Part shown: piece after piece, positions 54,201-63,543 of the stretch
Layout: every line of letters begins with the position of its first letter
Position numbering within the stretch: position 1 is the first letter of the stretch
Assembly: GCA_943788825.1 (NCBI GenBank)
Contig: CALSRT010000007.1
Location: 261,564-325,563, forward strand
Reading direction: 5' to 3'
From: UBA4582 sp002389265
GTDB taxonomy: Bacteria > Pseudomonadota > Gammaproteobacteria > Pseudomonadales > Azotimanducaceae
DNA: 64,000 nucleotides
Program-made: the position numbers and the translations under genes
The notes under the pieces: model-generated
Seen by the model: only the letters and a program-made list of their open reading frames with translations
Told to the model about the DNA's origin: nothing
The model's database searches: none

Positions 54201-57200
54201 TATCAATTTCGGTTGACACATTGGTCAATAGTGAAATTGTTTGATTTTCAACCTCAAGGGGAACTCGACTCTCGAAGCCATGGACCGCGACGATATTTGT
54301 TGACTCATAATCTGAGGAATTAACCTCCACACCTTGCGTTTCATTAAAGGTTACTCCTCTACGAAGCGACTGACTACTGAACAGATCCACCTCGTCACCA
54401 TCATCGGTTAACGTCAGCGTCAACTGAACAATGCTCTCTGTATATCTCAGCACGTCGCCTGCACCGTTTGTGTATCTATATACATATTCCGGCAGCCCAA
54501 GGCCCACAAAACTCACTGTCATCTCAAGCCCATCTACCGTGTAGCTGAAGCCTAAATCTTGATCTTCTCCGGCATAGTAGCTCGGCACCACATCGCCAAC
54601 GCTGCTCACCGTATCAAAGGTGAATAACCCAAGAGGCCTAATACCGCTTCCATAACTAGTAGGCTCGTGATATTTGAATGACGCAAATAGCTTGTTTCCA
54701 CGCGTCGCCGGTTCAATGCTAGCCTGAACCTTAGTAACACTCGTCAGGCCATTTGCACCCACTATCGTCAAGCTAAATTCAAGCACATCTGTTGTACCCA
54801 ATAGTTTCGGTGGCGCAGTAAAACTGGCGAATTTACTGTTAGCGTCGATCAACTCCACTGGCGTGCCGGAGACCTGAGCCCATTGGTAGCTCACAATGTC
54901 CTCATTGTCGTTGGTCGTCGAGCCGTCCAAAGTCACAAGCGTACTCTGGTTCGCTGTCACATCAGTGATTACGAGCACGGGGGCAAATATCCCCACATTG
55001 ACTAACGCCGCGTTCGACAAGTTGCCGTCGGTATCACGAACCCGATAGTAAAACGCGTCAGTACTGTTATCGCCCACGGGCGTATAGGTTATAACCCCAG
55101 TACTGGTATCAACGGACACAGTACCAGTCTGTGGTTGCTTGACGATTTCGATACTTGAAAAATCCAGCTCACTGTCGGCATCTAGCACTAACGAATCTAT
55201 CCCAACACCGACCGCTTCACCCGTCGCACTCTCCATACGGCCAGTAGCTGCCCGTGGCGGGTCACCAACAAATTTTTCTAGCTCATAGATAGCAGGAAAA
55301 TAGCTTTCAACTATCAAACTACAATTCTGCGGATCATCGGTCTTGAAAAAACAAGTGTTAAACGAATCTCGAGTCACAGTTCTGATCTTCACGCCACTCA
55401 CGTCAAACAGCGTTTGCTCTCGCCTGAACCTGAAACTGGCATCCGCTGGTTGCGTTGCCGCACAGAAACTCGTGTCTGGCCGACTAGTGCCCTCAACCAC
55501 AGCATCCCGCGAGAGCACCCGATCAACAACTAACTCGCCTGTTACGCTGACAGACCAGCAGATACCAAATGAACTCGTAACCGGGGTCTGCTCTCCCGTC
55601 GAGAGATCAATTAAATTTAATTCCACTTCGCCTGTGCCATCCGGGGCTAGCCGATAATCAATATCATTAGCGACCAAGGTGCCATCTTCAAACGCAAGAG
55701 TGCCGCGAGCCGTGTAGACACCTGCCAGATTAGCGGCATCCCATATAGCCAATGGATCTTTGACAAAAGACAACTCTACACTCGCCTTGTTGACGCCACT
55801 GACGTCAGTGTATTCCGTGACAATGACGTCACCTGAAGGTCGTGTCGCCAGATGGTAATAGTCGGCGACTTCACCATCAGCAAATACAACACTAACATGT
55901 CCGTCTGGTTGCACAACCCAAGTCAATGCTTGGAATTTCTCCGCCGCAAACCCCGTGCCGTCAGCATTAAAGGTCAGACTATCGACTTGCAAATCAGTAC
56001 CATGTTGAAGGGTATCAACCTGAGTCGAAATGTTCGTCAGCAGCGACCGGGTCTGACCCTCCACGGTAAGCGGAATCTGAGTTGAAAAATCGTAAACTGA
56101 AAAAATAGACGTTTTTTTAAAGGGTTCAGTCGAGACGATGAAATTTTGTGTATCGTTAAAGGTCGTTATGCTACCCGTTATTTGCGCACTAACGACATCT
56201 CTGCCAACACCATCTTCCACCAGAGTCAGAACGTATTGATCGATAGCTTCCGTGATCGTCAGCGTGTCACCCGAGGCCGAAACGGTAAACGATTGCGGCT
56301 GAGTGTCACTACTAACAATATCCAGGGTCATCGTCAGCCCGCTCTGCACGTAGCTAAAAACCGACTCTCGGCGAACCTCTAACAAAGTACCTGTATTGGT
56401 CGCCGTATCAAACACAAACAGACCGCCTGATTCAATATCATAGCCAAACCCGGTAGGCGCATTCAGCTCTGTCAAAGCATAAGCCCGGTTACCCGTAGTC
56501 GCTGGACTGACAGTTACTGGAACCTCAGCAACACTCGTCAAGCCATCGGTATCGACAACCGTCAAACTAAACACTAAATCTTCAGCCGGACCAATCAACC
56601 GCGGTGGCGCAGTAAAACTGGCGATACTGCTGTTAGCGTCGATCAACTCCACTGGCGTGCCGGAAACCTGAGCCCATTGATAGCTGACGATGCCCAGATT
56701 ATCGGTGGATGCGGAGCCGTCCAGGGTCACAAGCGAACTCTGGTTCGCCGTGATTTCTGGCGCGACAAGCACGGGCGCAAATATAAACACATTGACTAAC
56801 GCCGCGTTCGACAAGTTGCCGTCGGTATCACGAACCCGATAGTAAAACGCGTCAGTACTGTTATCGCCCACGGGCGTATAGGTTATAACCCCAGTACTGG
56901 TATCAACGGACACAGTACCAGTCTGTGGTTGCTTGACGATTTCGATACTTGAAAAATCCAGCTCACTGTCTGCATCTAGCACTAACGAATCTATCCCAAC
57001 ACCGACCGCTTCACCCGTCGCACTCTCCATACGGCCAGTAGCTGCCCGTGGTGGATCGCCAACGAAGGTCTCTGTGAGCTCAAAGATAGTAGGGAAATAA
57101 GTGTCAACTAATAATTCACAATTTTGCTGGCCAACCGGTTCGAAACCACAGGTATTCCTCGACTCTCGAGTCACCGTTCTGATATTCGCACCACTCACAT

Positions 57201-57969
57201 CAAAGAGTATTTGCGCTCGCCTGAAGCTAACTTCGGCTGGTAGCGCTGCTTCACAGAAACTCGTGTCTGGCCGACTAGTGCCCTCAACTACAGCATCCCG
57301 CGAAAGCACCCGATCAACGACTAACTCGCCCGTTACGCTGACAGACCAGCAGATACCAAATGAACTAATAACCGGGGTTCGCTCTCCCGTCGAAAAATCG
57401 ACGATATTAAATTCCACTTCGCCTGTGCCATCCGGAGCTAGCCGATAATCACCGTCATCAGCGACCAAGGTGCCATCTTCCAGCGCAAAATTGCCGCGAG
57501 CTGTGTAGACCCCTGCCAGGGTATCGGCGTCCCATATGGCCGATGGATCTTTGACAAAGGACAACTCTGCAGTCGCCGTGTTAACGCCGCTGACGTTAGT
57601 GTATTCCGTGACAAAGACATCACCTGATGGTCGTGTCGCCAGATGGTAATAGTCGGCGACTTCACCATCAGCAAATTCAACACTGACATGTCCGTCTGGT
57701 TGCGCAACCCAAGTCAATGCTTGGAATTTCTCCGCCGCAAATCCCGTGCCGTCAGCATTAAAGGTCAGGCTATCGACTTGCAACTCAGCACTATGTTGAA
57801 GGGTATCAATCTGAGTCGAGACATTCGTCAGCAGCGACCGAGTCTGACCTTCTATGTTAAGTGGAATTTGAGTTGAGAAGTCATAGACTGACACAACAAA
57901 TACTTCGTCAATAGCTTCCGTCGACACGATGATATTTTGTGTGTCGTTAAAGGTCGTCAAACTACCCAA
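51274..57969 (-). CDS. Giant modular surface lipoprotein, C-terminal portion after frameshift
   Basis: 2231 codons, the continuation in another frame of the reading frame that starts at 59789. It is made of repeated modules of roughly 600 residues. Each has a PKD/Ig-like stretch (GIVSYQWAQVSGTPVELID), a poorly characterised beta region (AEKFQALTWV.PDGHVSV, ADYYHLATRPSGDV, FGICWSVSVTGELVVDRVLSRD with several conserved Cys) and a cadherin/VCBS-like ending (VDTSTGVITYTPVGDNSTDAFYYRVRD). Calcium-like DEDGDGNADE occurs in the last module. It is likely a cell-surface adhesin or carbohydrate-interacting protein. The true coding region probably runs from 58052 without the frameshift. Confidence 0.8.
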   Translation of the reverse strand: MGSLTTFNDTQNIIVSTEAIDEVFVVSVYDFSTQIPLNIEGQTRSLLTNVSTQIDTLQHSAELQVDSLTFNADGTGFAAEKFQALTWVAQPDGHVSVEFADGEVADYYHLATRPSGDVFVTEYTNVSGVNTATAELSFVKDPSAIWDADTLAGVYTARGNFALEDGTLVADDGDYRLAPDGTGEVEFNIVDFSTGERTPVISSFGICWSVSVTGELVVDRVLSRDAVVEGTSRPDTSFCEAALPAEVSFRRAQILFDVSGANIRTVTRESRNTCGFEPVGQQNCELLVDTYFPTIFELTETFVGDPPRAATGRMESATGEAVGVGIDSLVLDADSELDFSSIEIVKQPQTGTVSVDTSTGVITYTPVGDNSTDAFYYRVRDTDGNLSNAALVNVFIFAPVLVAPEITANQSSLVTLDGSASTDNLGIVSYQWAQVSGTPVELIDANSSIASFTAPPRLIGPAEDLVFSLTVVDTDGLTSVAEVPVTVSPATTGNRAYALTELNAPTGFGYDIESGGLFVFDTATNTGTLLEVRRESVFSYVQSGLTMTLDIVSSDTQPQSFTVSASGDTLTITEAIDQYVLTLVEDGVGRDVVSAQITGSITTFNDTQNFIVSTEPFKKTSIFSVYDFSTQIPLTVEGQTRSLLTNISTQVDTLQHGTDLQVDSLTFNADGTGFAAEKFQALTWVVQPDGHVSVVFADGEVADYYHLATRPSGDVIVTEYTDVSGVNKASVELSFVKDPLAIWDAANLAGVYTARGTLAFEDGTLVANDIDYRLAPDGTGEVELNLIDLSTGEQTPVTSSFGICWSVSVTGELVVDRVLSRDAVVEGTSRPDTSFCAATQPADASFRFRREQTLFDVSGVKIRTVTRDSFNTCFFKTDDPQNCSLIVESYFPAIYELEKFVGDPPRAATGRMESATGEAVGVGIDSLVLDADSELDFSSIEIVKQPQTGTVSVDTSTGVITYTPVGDNSTDAFYYRVRDTDGNLSNAALVNVGIFAPVLVITDVTANQSTLVTLDGSTTNDNEDIVSYQWAQVSGTPVELIDANSKFASFTAPPKLLGTTDVLEFSLTIVGANGLTSVTKVQASIEPATRGNKLFASFKYHEPTSYGSGIRPLGLFTFDTVSSVGDVVPSYYAGEDQDLGFSYTVDGLEMTVSFVGLGLPEYVYRYTNGAGDVLRYTESIVQLTLTLTDDGDEVDLFSSQSLRRGVTFNETQGVEVNSSDYESTNIVAVHGFESRVPLEVENQTISLLTNVSTEIDTLYDFDDSGLQLDGLSFNEDGTGFAAEKAQSFNWFSDPENGYIRVEFADGETSEYHHVASTTSGNVVVAVYTFGNNVKIARAELSFAQDPTLIVNSDTVAGIYTSQEIWVWNQYTDIYDMSIRLAPDGTGEEETIYTGYEDGVVNYTALWSSGICWSVNPAGKVITERVWFSASEQVVVGSQRPSASFCNARVPAANSYREERTIYTLGQAVTREVTYTCSENVCEPQVRRIRPSVTKYLETFAGDPPRAGSALLHTNTGVPVDVVISSLVQDVDGSLDLTSIEIVIPPEAGSLSIDAVSGVITYTPTGTVAYTDKFAYQIRDDVGNLSNAALVDVKIAALEVTVTSSSLTPLSGELVTLSASATESGLSYTWTQTGGTAVTLSDATASSPTFTMSDVALLPNGSVDERTFSVTVANADGVTVVGEVVVTVEAALPLEFFGVEESTIPFSSGVDLGESFFASLNADGMSGYILTASQQINVNVSATTGGSAQFHVVGEGGVPIKIVDAEELVDEDGDGNADETLRFTYSLTSIDMTLITDGVAKDRVLVLETLAVTAFNVTLDQPSISVLSASFSQSREYSLYDKSQAIPFSINGESRSLEADVASVQGTMDSTKLYPDVLTFDSASTGSALVMANTFSWLLDVDGHLVVTFANNDVADYYHLATRNSGDVVGVLYSDSRTGALRLRSSTSLSFVQGPVTFGDTGTLDIAGVFVALGSDGSETPTKYYRINPDGTGQEEFRVTSPDTGFEAWSGEAAGLCATVLGSGKMPWKRVQAQSESQNIPETSIPLESFCALVNSNQHEDRVSVKQQHTLFDISPTGEYRTTVVQRSNACGFDPFVNPIAGCVNTLLIDNIFSRIMSFTPFIDFPPIAKADVGLSTVGGGTIDISVLDNDLSGADYSTVSVSQIDPSTVEIITPPNYGTATVDGVTGVIRYTAAAYNGSSPLVDALYYRVKNFEGDASNAGQARITIGPSP

Positions 57970-58585
57970 CGCTTGAACCTTGACAACATCTCTGCCTACA
58001 CCATCTTCTAGCAGCGTCAGAACGTATTGATCGATAGCTTCCGTGACTGTCAGGTATCGCCCAGGGTATCGCCTAAGCTGAAATCCGTAAAGGTATCCGA
58101 TTGGGCATCACTACTAATAATATCCAAGGTCATCGTCAGCCCACTCTGAACGTAGCTAAAAACCGACTCTCGGTGTTCCTCTAACAAGGTACCTGTATTG
58201 GTTGCCGTATCAAACACAAACAGACCGCCTGATTCAATATCATGGCCAAACCGGGTAGGCGCATCCAGCTCTGTCAAAGAATAGGCCCGGTTACCCGTAG
58301 TCGCTGGACTGACAGTCACTGGAACCTCAGTAACACTCGTCAAGCCATCAGCGTCAACAACCGTCAAACTAAACGCTAAATCTTCAGCCGGACCAATCAA
58401 CCGCGGTGGCGCAGTAAAACTGGCAATACTGGTGTTAGCGTCGATCAACTCCACTGGCGTGCCGGAAACCTGAGCCCATTGATAGCTGACGATGCCCAGA
58501 TTATCGGTGGATGCCGAGCCGTCCAGGATCACTGTCGTATTCTGGATGACGGTTGCGCCAACAGCTTTCGTTGAGACAGCCACCG
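54997..58585 (-). repeat. Long repeated module (about 1.79 kb) within the surface protein gene
   Basis: Stretches of over 200 bases are identical or nearly so at an offset of 1794 bases, for example starting at 54997 and 56791. The conserved blocks around QAQVSGTPVELIDAN recur near 54850, 56650 and 58450. The offset equals 598 codons, so a recombination between modules keeps frame. More diverged copies lie at 51274-54900 and in the upstream gene. Confidence 0.75.
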
Positions 58586-59789
58586 CCGCAGCAGTTGGCG
58601 GTACACCGCCCACGTTAACTACGACTTCAGCGCTATTTGCCAAGCCACCGGGATCAGTCACCAAAAGCCGAAACCTCAGAGCTCCAATGATTACTGGTGC
58701 GCTAAAGGTCGGCGCGGCGACTGTGGCGCTACTCAACGTTACGGGTGTACCCGCGAGCTGGGTCCAGGCGTAGGTTAATGGTGATGCTTCAGCATCTCTG
58801 CTAGCAGTACCATCAAGCGTAACTTGAGCCCCCTGTGCAACAGAAGTTGATACATTTACAATCGCTTGGGGGACGGAGTTAACCAAACTGGTTGAATTAA
58901 TCTGTGGTAACGCCACTGAAGTGTAGACAGCGGCGTTGTTGTTCTTAAAACGGATCATTTCCTGTTCGAAGTCGATATTGCTCGGCAAGGTTCTGCTCGT
59001 GTCACCGACTAAAACCGAGCTATTGAACTGCTTTCCATCGACAACACCGTCTACTAGATCTGAAATGACGGCCTTGATGATTTCATAGGTCGGGGTTGCG
59101 GACCCCAATTGAATAGCCACGTTGTTCGATGTGTTCGCCACAGCGCCCAAGAGAAGCGCGTAGCGCGTAGCATCTGTCGTTGCCGTCGCTGCAGGTGCCA
59201 GCGGATTAGTCGGCACTGTGGTCAACACATCCAAACCTATGGCGTCGCTATAGACCTTAGTAGTTTCAGCAAGCTGGCCCAGAAAATCGCCACTCACTTG
59301 CGCCTGGTTGCGCACCAGGGTTACCAACGCCTCAGTGAACGGGGTAATCGCTACAGTGCTGGATCCCACTGGCAAAACCGATAAGAAACCTTGCGTCTCG
59401 CTTAAGAGGATCTGGCGCTTTAACGCGACATCAGTCTCTTGATCAGATTCATCAATGAATGATCCACCGAGCGTCTCAACCAATACAGGCGCCGTTATGG
59501 CGGGCAAAGAAACCGTAAAATTACCCGTAGCATCGGTGGTCGTCGTCGCCAACGCATCGCCAACGGGAAAACCGAAGGCGTCTATTGCATAAAAGAATAC
59601 GCTCGCATTACTGATAGGACCTTTGGTTGCGGCACCGCTGATCACTTGGGTTTCGATGACACGAGCTACGCTTGCCGTTGGCTGACTGGGACTCACCACT
59701 TCTGGCACACCAGATGCTGACGAGCCCCCACCACCACAGGATGACAACATCAGGGTCGATAAAATCAATCCTAGCAATTGATATTTCAT
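58050..59789 (-). CDS. Giant modular surface lipoprotein, N-terminal portion (frameshifted)
   Basis: Begins with a lipoprotein signal (MKYQLLGLILSTLMLSSCGGGG), so the product is lipid-anchored, probably exported to the outer membrane surface. Residues about 60-130 contain the carboxypeptidase-regulatory-like GAATKGPISNASVFFYAID. A helical region (SFIDESDQETDVALKRQILLSETQGFLSVLP...) follows, then Ig/PKD-like repeats (AQGAQVTLDGTASRDAEASPLTYAWTQ and GIVSYQWAQVSGTP). The frame ends early at 58050 because an 11-bp duplication shifts it; downstream sequence in another frame continues the homologous module (DTLTVTEAIDQYVLTL). Reading through would give about 2,800 residues. Confidence 0.82.
   Translation of the reverse strand: MKYQLLGLILSTLMLSSCGGGGSSASGVPEVVSPSQPTASVARVIETQVISGAATKGPISNASVFFYAIDAFGFPVGDALATTTTDATGNFTVSLPAITAPVLVETLGGSFIDESDQETDVALKRQILLSETQGFLSVLPVGSSTVAITPFTEALVTLVRNQAQVSGDFLGQLAETTKVYSDAIGLDVLTTVPTNPLAPAATATTDATRYALLLGAVANTSNNVAIQLGSATPTYEIIKAVISDLVDGVVDGKQFNSSVLVGDTSRTLPSNIDFEQEMIRFKNNNAAVYTSVALPQINSTSLVNSVPQAIVNVSTSVAQGAQVTLDGTASRDAEASPLTYAWTQLAGTPVTLSSATVAAPTFSAPVIIGALRFRLLVTDPGGLANSAEVVVNVGGVPPTAAAVAVSTKAVGATVIQNTTVILDGSASTDNLGIVSYQWAQVSGTPVELIDANTSIASFTAPPRLIGPAEDLAFSLTVVDADGLTSVTEVPVTVSPATTGNRAYSLTELDAPTRFGHDIESGGLFVFDTATNTGTLLEEHRESVFSYVQSGLTMTLDIISSDAQSDTFTDFSLGDTLGDT
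58053..58073 (-). repeat. Tandem duplication of about 11 bp that causes a frameshift
   Basis: On the minus strand GGCGATACCCT is followed by GGGCGATACC; the homologous site in the sister module has one copy. The net gain of 11 bases moves the frame into TGA at 58050-58052. Confidence 0.8.
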
Positions 59790-59839
59790 AGTCAAAATTA
59801 TGCTCGCGGCACCATTCATCTTCTGCGATTCTCGCACTT

Positions 59840-59993
59840 TCAAGCCTGACGCACACAGTTTTCGTGGCGCCTAATTACATACGGGGCGTAAAGAAATTTT
59901 GATGCTCTTTGTCGCTATCAACAAGCCTGAAATTGGTGCTCAGGCTTCACATCCCAAGGTTACGCCACGCTCATTTTTTAAATTCCGAGCTTA
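59840..59993. repeat. Copy 2 of the dispersed intergenic repeat
   Basis: Homologue of 50469-50612, same orientation, between the two surface-protein genes. Its right end is the TAA stop of the upstream gene. Together the copies bracket the downstream surface protein gene and the MFS remnant. Confidence 0.75.
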
Positions 59994-62180
59994 TTGGACA
60001 AAAGATATTGTCACCTTACCCACATTCGACGAATCGCCGCTCACATTCTTAACTCGATAGTAGAATTCAACGGATTCAGCCACCACACCACCGTCGGTAT
60101 AAGTGACGCTCCCGCTGCTGTCCACAACCGCGGTACCAAACGCAGGCGGTATAACAATTTCAACGGTGCCTGAATCTATCAAATCAACGCTTCCAGATGG
60201 TTCATTAGCACCTAAGGATGAGTTACCACCGTCGAGATCGTTGGCTAACACATCGACGACCACACTGCTCGTGACAAGAACCGCAGTATCTTCAATGGCA
60301 ACCGGTGGAAAATTAGCAAAGGCCGTGTACTGCATCACTCGCGGATAAAAATTGGTAGGTAATAACGCACCTGGCGGGTCACAATCCATAGGTGAGATGA
60401 CCGGAAAATAGCCACAAGTGTTTGATGTTTCACGAACGGTCATGCTGTATTGATCACTGGTATCGTCGAACAGTGTATATTCTTGCTGGAAGGCTATTTC
60501 ACTTTCTGCCAGACTTTGGCAGTAGCCCGCCAACGGCAAGCTAGACTGCGAATCAATTGACCCTCCCTGAGCTTTCGCGTGCGCGTAACTCCAAATCATC
60601 TCACCTGTGCTGACGTTAATTCGCGCACAAATAGCAAGTTCACGAGTAGACCAAAACTTTGAGCCATCTGCAAAAAAAGTAATTTTTTCCTCGGCCCCGG
60701 TGCCGTCTGGGTTGATTCGTAGATGGTTTTGGAAAACGGTCGTGGCTCCCGCGCTATCTACGATGGAATCTATATCGACATATAAGCCCGCATGGTTAGC
60801 GATATCATTGGTCCAAGTCGGAGCCGTTTGCGTGAACGACAGGTTAACATTAGATCGGATGGGGCTACCTAAAGCCTCGGTATAGACCACCGCCACAACA
60901 TCACCAGTGTCGCGGGTCGCCAGATGAAAGTAATCGGCTTCATCACCGTTCGCGAAGTCGACGACCAAATGACCGTCTGTATCTATCGACCAGACAAAGG
61001 TTTCATCCAGATTGAGCGCTGAGCCAGTCCCGTCCGTCGAATCAAAGGTCAAGGTGTCTACATATAGCTGGTTAGCCCGCAAGGATGACACCTTAGTCAC
61101 TATATTAGTCTGTAACGAACGAACATCGTCATTGATGGCAAATGTAATAGTCTTGTTAAAGTCATAGACCGTAAACTCGCGAGTGCTAGTATACGTTACA
61201 TCGGCAATGGTGCTCGGCTGGTTCAGCGTTGAATTGAATGCTTTGGTGATCCCGCTCTCAAGAACCGACACTATATCTTTACCTTCGCCATCGGTCACCA
61301 AGGAGAAAGCCAGCTCCGCTGCGTAATCCGTAAAAACTATTGTCTCATCAAATCCATCACTATTTTCATCGTAACCGTCTTCTTTATAGCTTTGCATCTT
61401 CGCACCATCCAAGCCCGTGAACTCAAATATGCCCGCATCCCCAAGATTACTAACATCAAAATTAAACTCCCCAAAACCATTCCTATAAACACCAGCCGCA
61501 GCACTCGCTGGCATTTCAACAAAAAAACTACGATTCGCGTTCACATCGACACCAAATTTAAAGGGTATCGTTGACTCCTCGACGCCGAAAAATGCCAGTG
61601 GCAAGGCGGCTTCAACGGTGACAACAACTTCACGGGCCACAGTCTCGCCGTCGGCATTTTCAACCGTCACTGAGAAGGTACGTTCATCGACACTGCCGCC
61701 TGGGAATAAAGCAACACCAGATACAGTAAACGTCGGGCTCGATGTGGTCGCACCACTTAATGTTACGGCCGTGCCGCCAGTTTGAGTCCACGCATAAGTT
61801 ACGTCAGAATCCGTCGCCAAAGCGCTTAGGGTCACCAACTCACCACTCAGCGGGGTCAGCGATGACGATGTCACTGTGACGTCAAGCACCACGATAATCA
61901 CCTCTATATTCGCGGCATTCGACAAGTTCCCCGCGGCATCACGAACTTGATAGGCAAAAGCATCCGCATAAGCAAAATCTCCGGTTGGCGTGTAGGTAAT
62001 GATGCCGCTGCTTGCATTAATCGATAGGCTGCCTGGCGCAGAGGCTGGCACGACAATTTCGACACTCGTCAAATCGAGACTACCATCCGCATCTTGGGCT
62101 AATGACGTTATCGCCACATCGATTGGGACCCCAACACGGGTCCTTATGGTGCTCAGACGCAGCCCTCGGGGGATCGCCAA
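59991..62180 (-). CDS. Second giant modular surface protein, C-terminal fragment
   Basis: 729 codons, the last part of a paralogue of the giant lipoprotein. It continues a module ending (VGVPIDVAITSLAQDADGSLDLTSVEIVVPAS), then a PKD-like domain (LTPLSGELVTLSALATDSDVTYAWTQTGGTAVT), a calcium-like DGYDENSDGFDE loop and a terminal module with conserved Cys residues. The apparent TTG start at 62180 is not a real start. Homology shows that this frame is joined to the upstream fragment by a one-base insertion near 62150, so it is one gene broken by a frameshift. Confidence 0.75.
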   Translation of the reverse strand: MAIPRGLRLSTIRTRVGVPIDVAITSLAQDADGSLDLTSVEIVVPASAPGSLSINASSGIITYTPTGDFAYADAFAYQVRDAAGNLSNAANIEVIIVVLDVTVTSSSLTPLSGELVTLSALATDSDVTYAWTQTGGTAVTLSGATTSSPTFTVSGVALFPGGSVDERTFSVTVENADGETVAREVVVTVEAALPLAFFGVEESTIPFKFGVDVNANRSFFVEMPASAAAGVYRNGFGEFNFDVSNLGDAGIFEFTGLDGAKMQSYKEDGYDENSDGFDETIVFTDYAAELAFSLVTDGEGKDIVSVLESGITKAFNSTLNQPSTIADVTYTSTREFTVYDFNKTITFAINDDVRSLQTNIVTKVSSLRANQLYVDTLTFDSTDGTGSALNLDETFVWSIDTDGHLVVDFANGDEADYFHLATRDTGDVVAVVYTEALGSPIRSNVNLSFTQTAPTWTNDIANHAGLYVDIDSIVDSAGATTVFQNHLRINPDGTGAEEKITFFADGSKFWSTRELAICARINVSTGEMIWSYAHAKAQGGSIDSQSSLPLAGYCQSLAESEIAFQQEYTLFDDTSDQYSMTVRETSNTCGYFPVISPMDCDPPGALLPTNFYPRVMQYTAFANFPPVAIEDTAVLVTSSVVVDVLANDLDGGNSSLGANEPSGSVDLIDSGTVEIVIPPAFGTAVVDSSGSVTYTDGGVVAESVEFYYRVKNVSGDSSNVGKVTISFVQ

Positions 62181-63498
62181 TAAAACTCTCCGCAGGCTCC
62201 GTTACGCTCGCATAGAAGCGATTGACTTGGTAGCCACAAAGTTCATCAAAACAAAAGTACTCAGACTCTCGCGTCACGGACTGGCGGCTTGTATAGATTA
62301 TTTTTTCAAGACGAATGTCGCCATCCTTCGGCGACCGAGAACCACAGAATTCGGTAGCCGGTCGATTGGAGCCAGAGACCACTTGAGTAGGCAACACTGC
62401 GTCGACGAGTAGCTCTCCGCTATTGTTAAGAGACCAGCATATACCCACGCTATTTGTCAGCGAGATTACGGCACCACTTTGGTCGACAGTGACGTATTGA
62501 ACCTCACCCGTTCCATCTGGCGCCAGGCGAGTCGTATAGTTATAGATCTCAGGGAAGTCGGCGGAAGACAAGTCATATTGAGATGTATAAATCCCCGCGA
62601 CTGTACTGCTATTCACGATCAATGTCGGGTCCTGAGCAAAAGACAATTCGGCTATGGCAACCACGATACCGTTGACGTCAGTGTATTCTGCCACCACCAC
62701 ATCACCTGACGCTCCCGCAGCCACACGGTAGTATTCGCCCACTTCACCATCACTAAACACGACTCTGATATAGCCATCGGGCTCAGTAGTCCAGCGCAAT
62801 GACTGAGATTTTTCCGCGGCGAAACCCGTACCATCCTGATTAAAAGTCAGACCGTCGAGCTGCAGAGCCGGCATTCCGCCGCCATCAGGCAGCGTCGCGA
62901 TTTGTGTGGATACATTCGTCAATAACGAGCGTGTCTTACCCGCAACTTCAAGAGGAACTCGACCATCAAGTTCATAGATAGACACAGAGCCTTTCTCATC
63001 GAAGGCAACGGTGGAAACTTCCACACCTTGAGTTTCGTTAAAGGTCGTCAGGCTACCGATGGATTGACTACTGGCAAGATCCAGACTAGATCCATCTTCG
63101 ATCAAAGTCAGAACAGCTTGATTGACCCTCGTTGTCGTTGTCAGCTCATCGAATGCAGCATTGAGTGAGCTAATGACATCTGTCACCAGACCGCCACCTT
63201 CAAAATTTATTGTCAACGTCGGGCCATCTTGCTTGAAGTTAAAGGCTAAATTTTGATTTTCCTTTGTATAAAGGCTTGGTATCAGTGTGCCGGTATTAGT
63301 ACCAATATTAAAATCAAACACACCAATAGACTCTATACCGCTACCCTCCATCCAAGGTGCGAAATTCTGTCTTAAAACAAAAACCTTATTTCCATTCGTC
63401 GCAGGCTTGATGCTAGCCTGAACCTCAGCAACACTCGTCAAGCCATCAGCGTCAACAACCGTCAAACTAAACGCTAAATCTTCAGCCGGACCAATCAA
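62080..63498 (-). CDS. Second giant modular surface protein, middle fragment
   Basis: 472 codons. It contains a beta module (VFVLRQNFAPWMEGSGIESIGVFDF, AEKSQSLRWTTEPDGYIRVVFSDGEVGEYYRVAAGASGDV, VGICWSLNNSGELLVDAV) equivalent to those of the downstream gene. The frame should continue past GDPPRAASEHH into TRVGVPID, but an extra G in AAGGACC shifts it. Upstream it is in the same frame as the 63544-64000 fragment, separated by a short scrambled patch with a TGA. Confidence 0.72.
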   Translation of the reverse strand: MIGPAEDLAFSLTVVDADGLTSVAEVQASIKPATNGNKVFVLRQNFAPWMEGSGIESIGVFDFNIGTNTGTLIPSLYTKENQNLAFNFKQDGPTLTINFEGGGLVTDVISSLNAAFDELTTTTRVNQAVLTLIEDGSSLDLASSQSIGSLTTFNETQGVEVSTVAFDEKGSVSIYELDGRVPLEVAGKTRSLLTNVSTQIATLPDGGGMPALQLDGLTFNQDGTGFAAEKSQSLRWTTEPDGYIRVVFSDGEVGEYYRVAAGASGDVVVAEYTDVNGIVVAIAELSFAQDPTLIVNSSTVAGIYTSQYDLSSADFPEIYNYTTRLAPDGTGEVQYVTVDQSGAVISLTNSVGICWSLNNSGELLVDAVLPTQVVSGSNRPATEFCGSRSPKDGDIRLEKIIYTSRQSVTRESEYFCFDELCGYQVNRFYASVTEPAESFIGDPPRAASEHHKDPCWGPNRCGDNVISPRCGW

Positions 63499-63543
63499 CC
63501 GCGGTGGCGCAGTAAAACTCGCAATACTGGTGTTAGCGTTCGC

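Noticed and set aside
54997..58585. Mobile element or prophage in the repeat-rich region
   Set aside because: Repeats are coding modules in one frame; there is no transposase, integrase or terminal inverted repeat.
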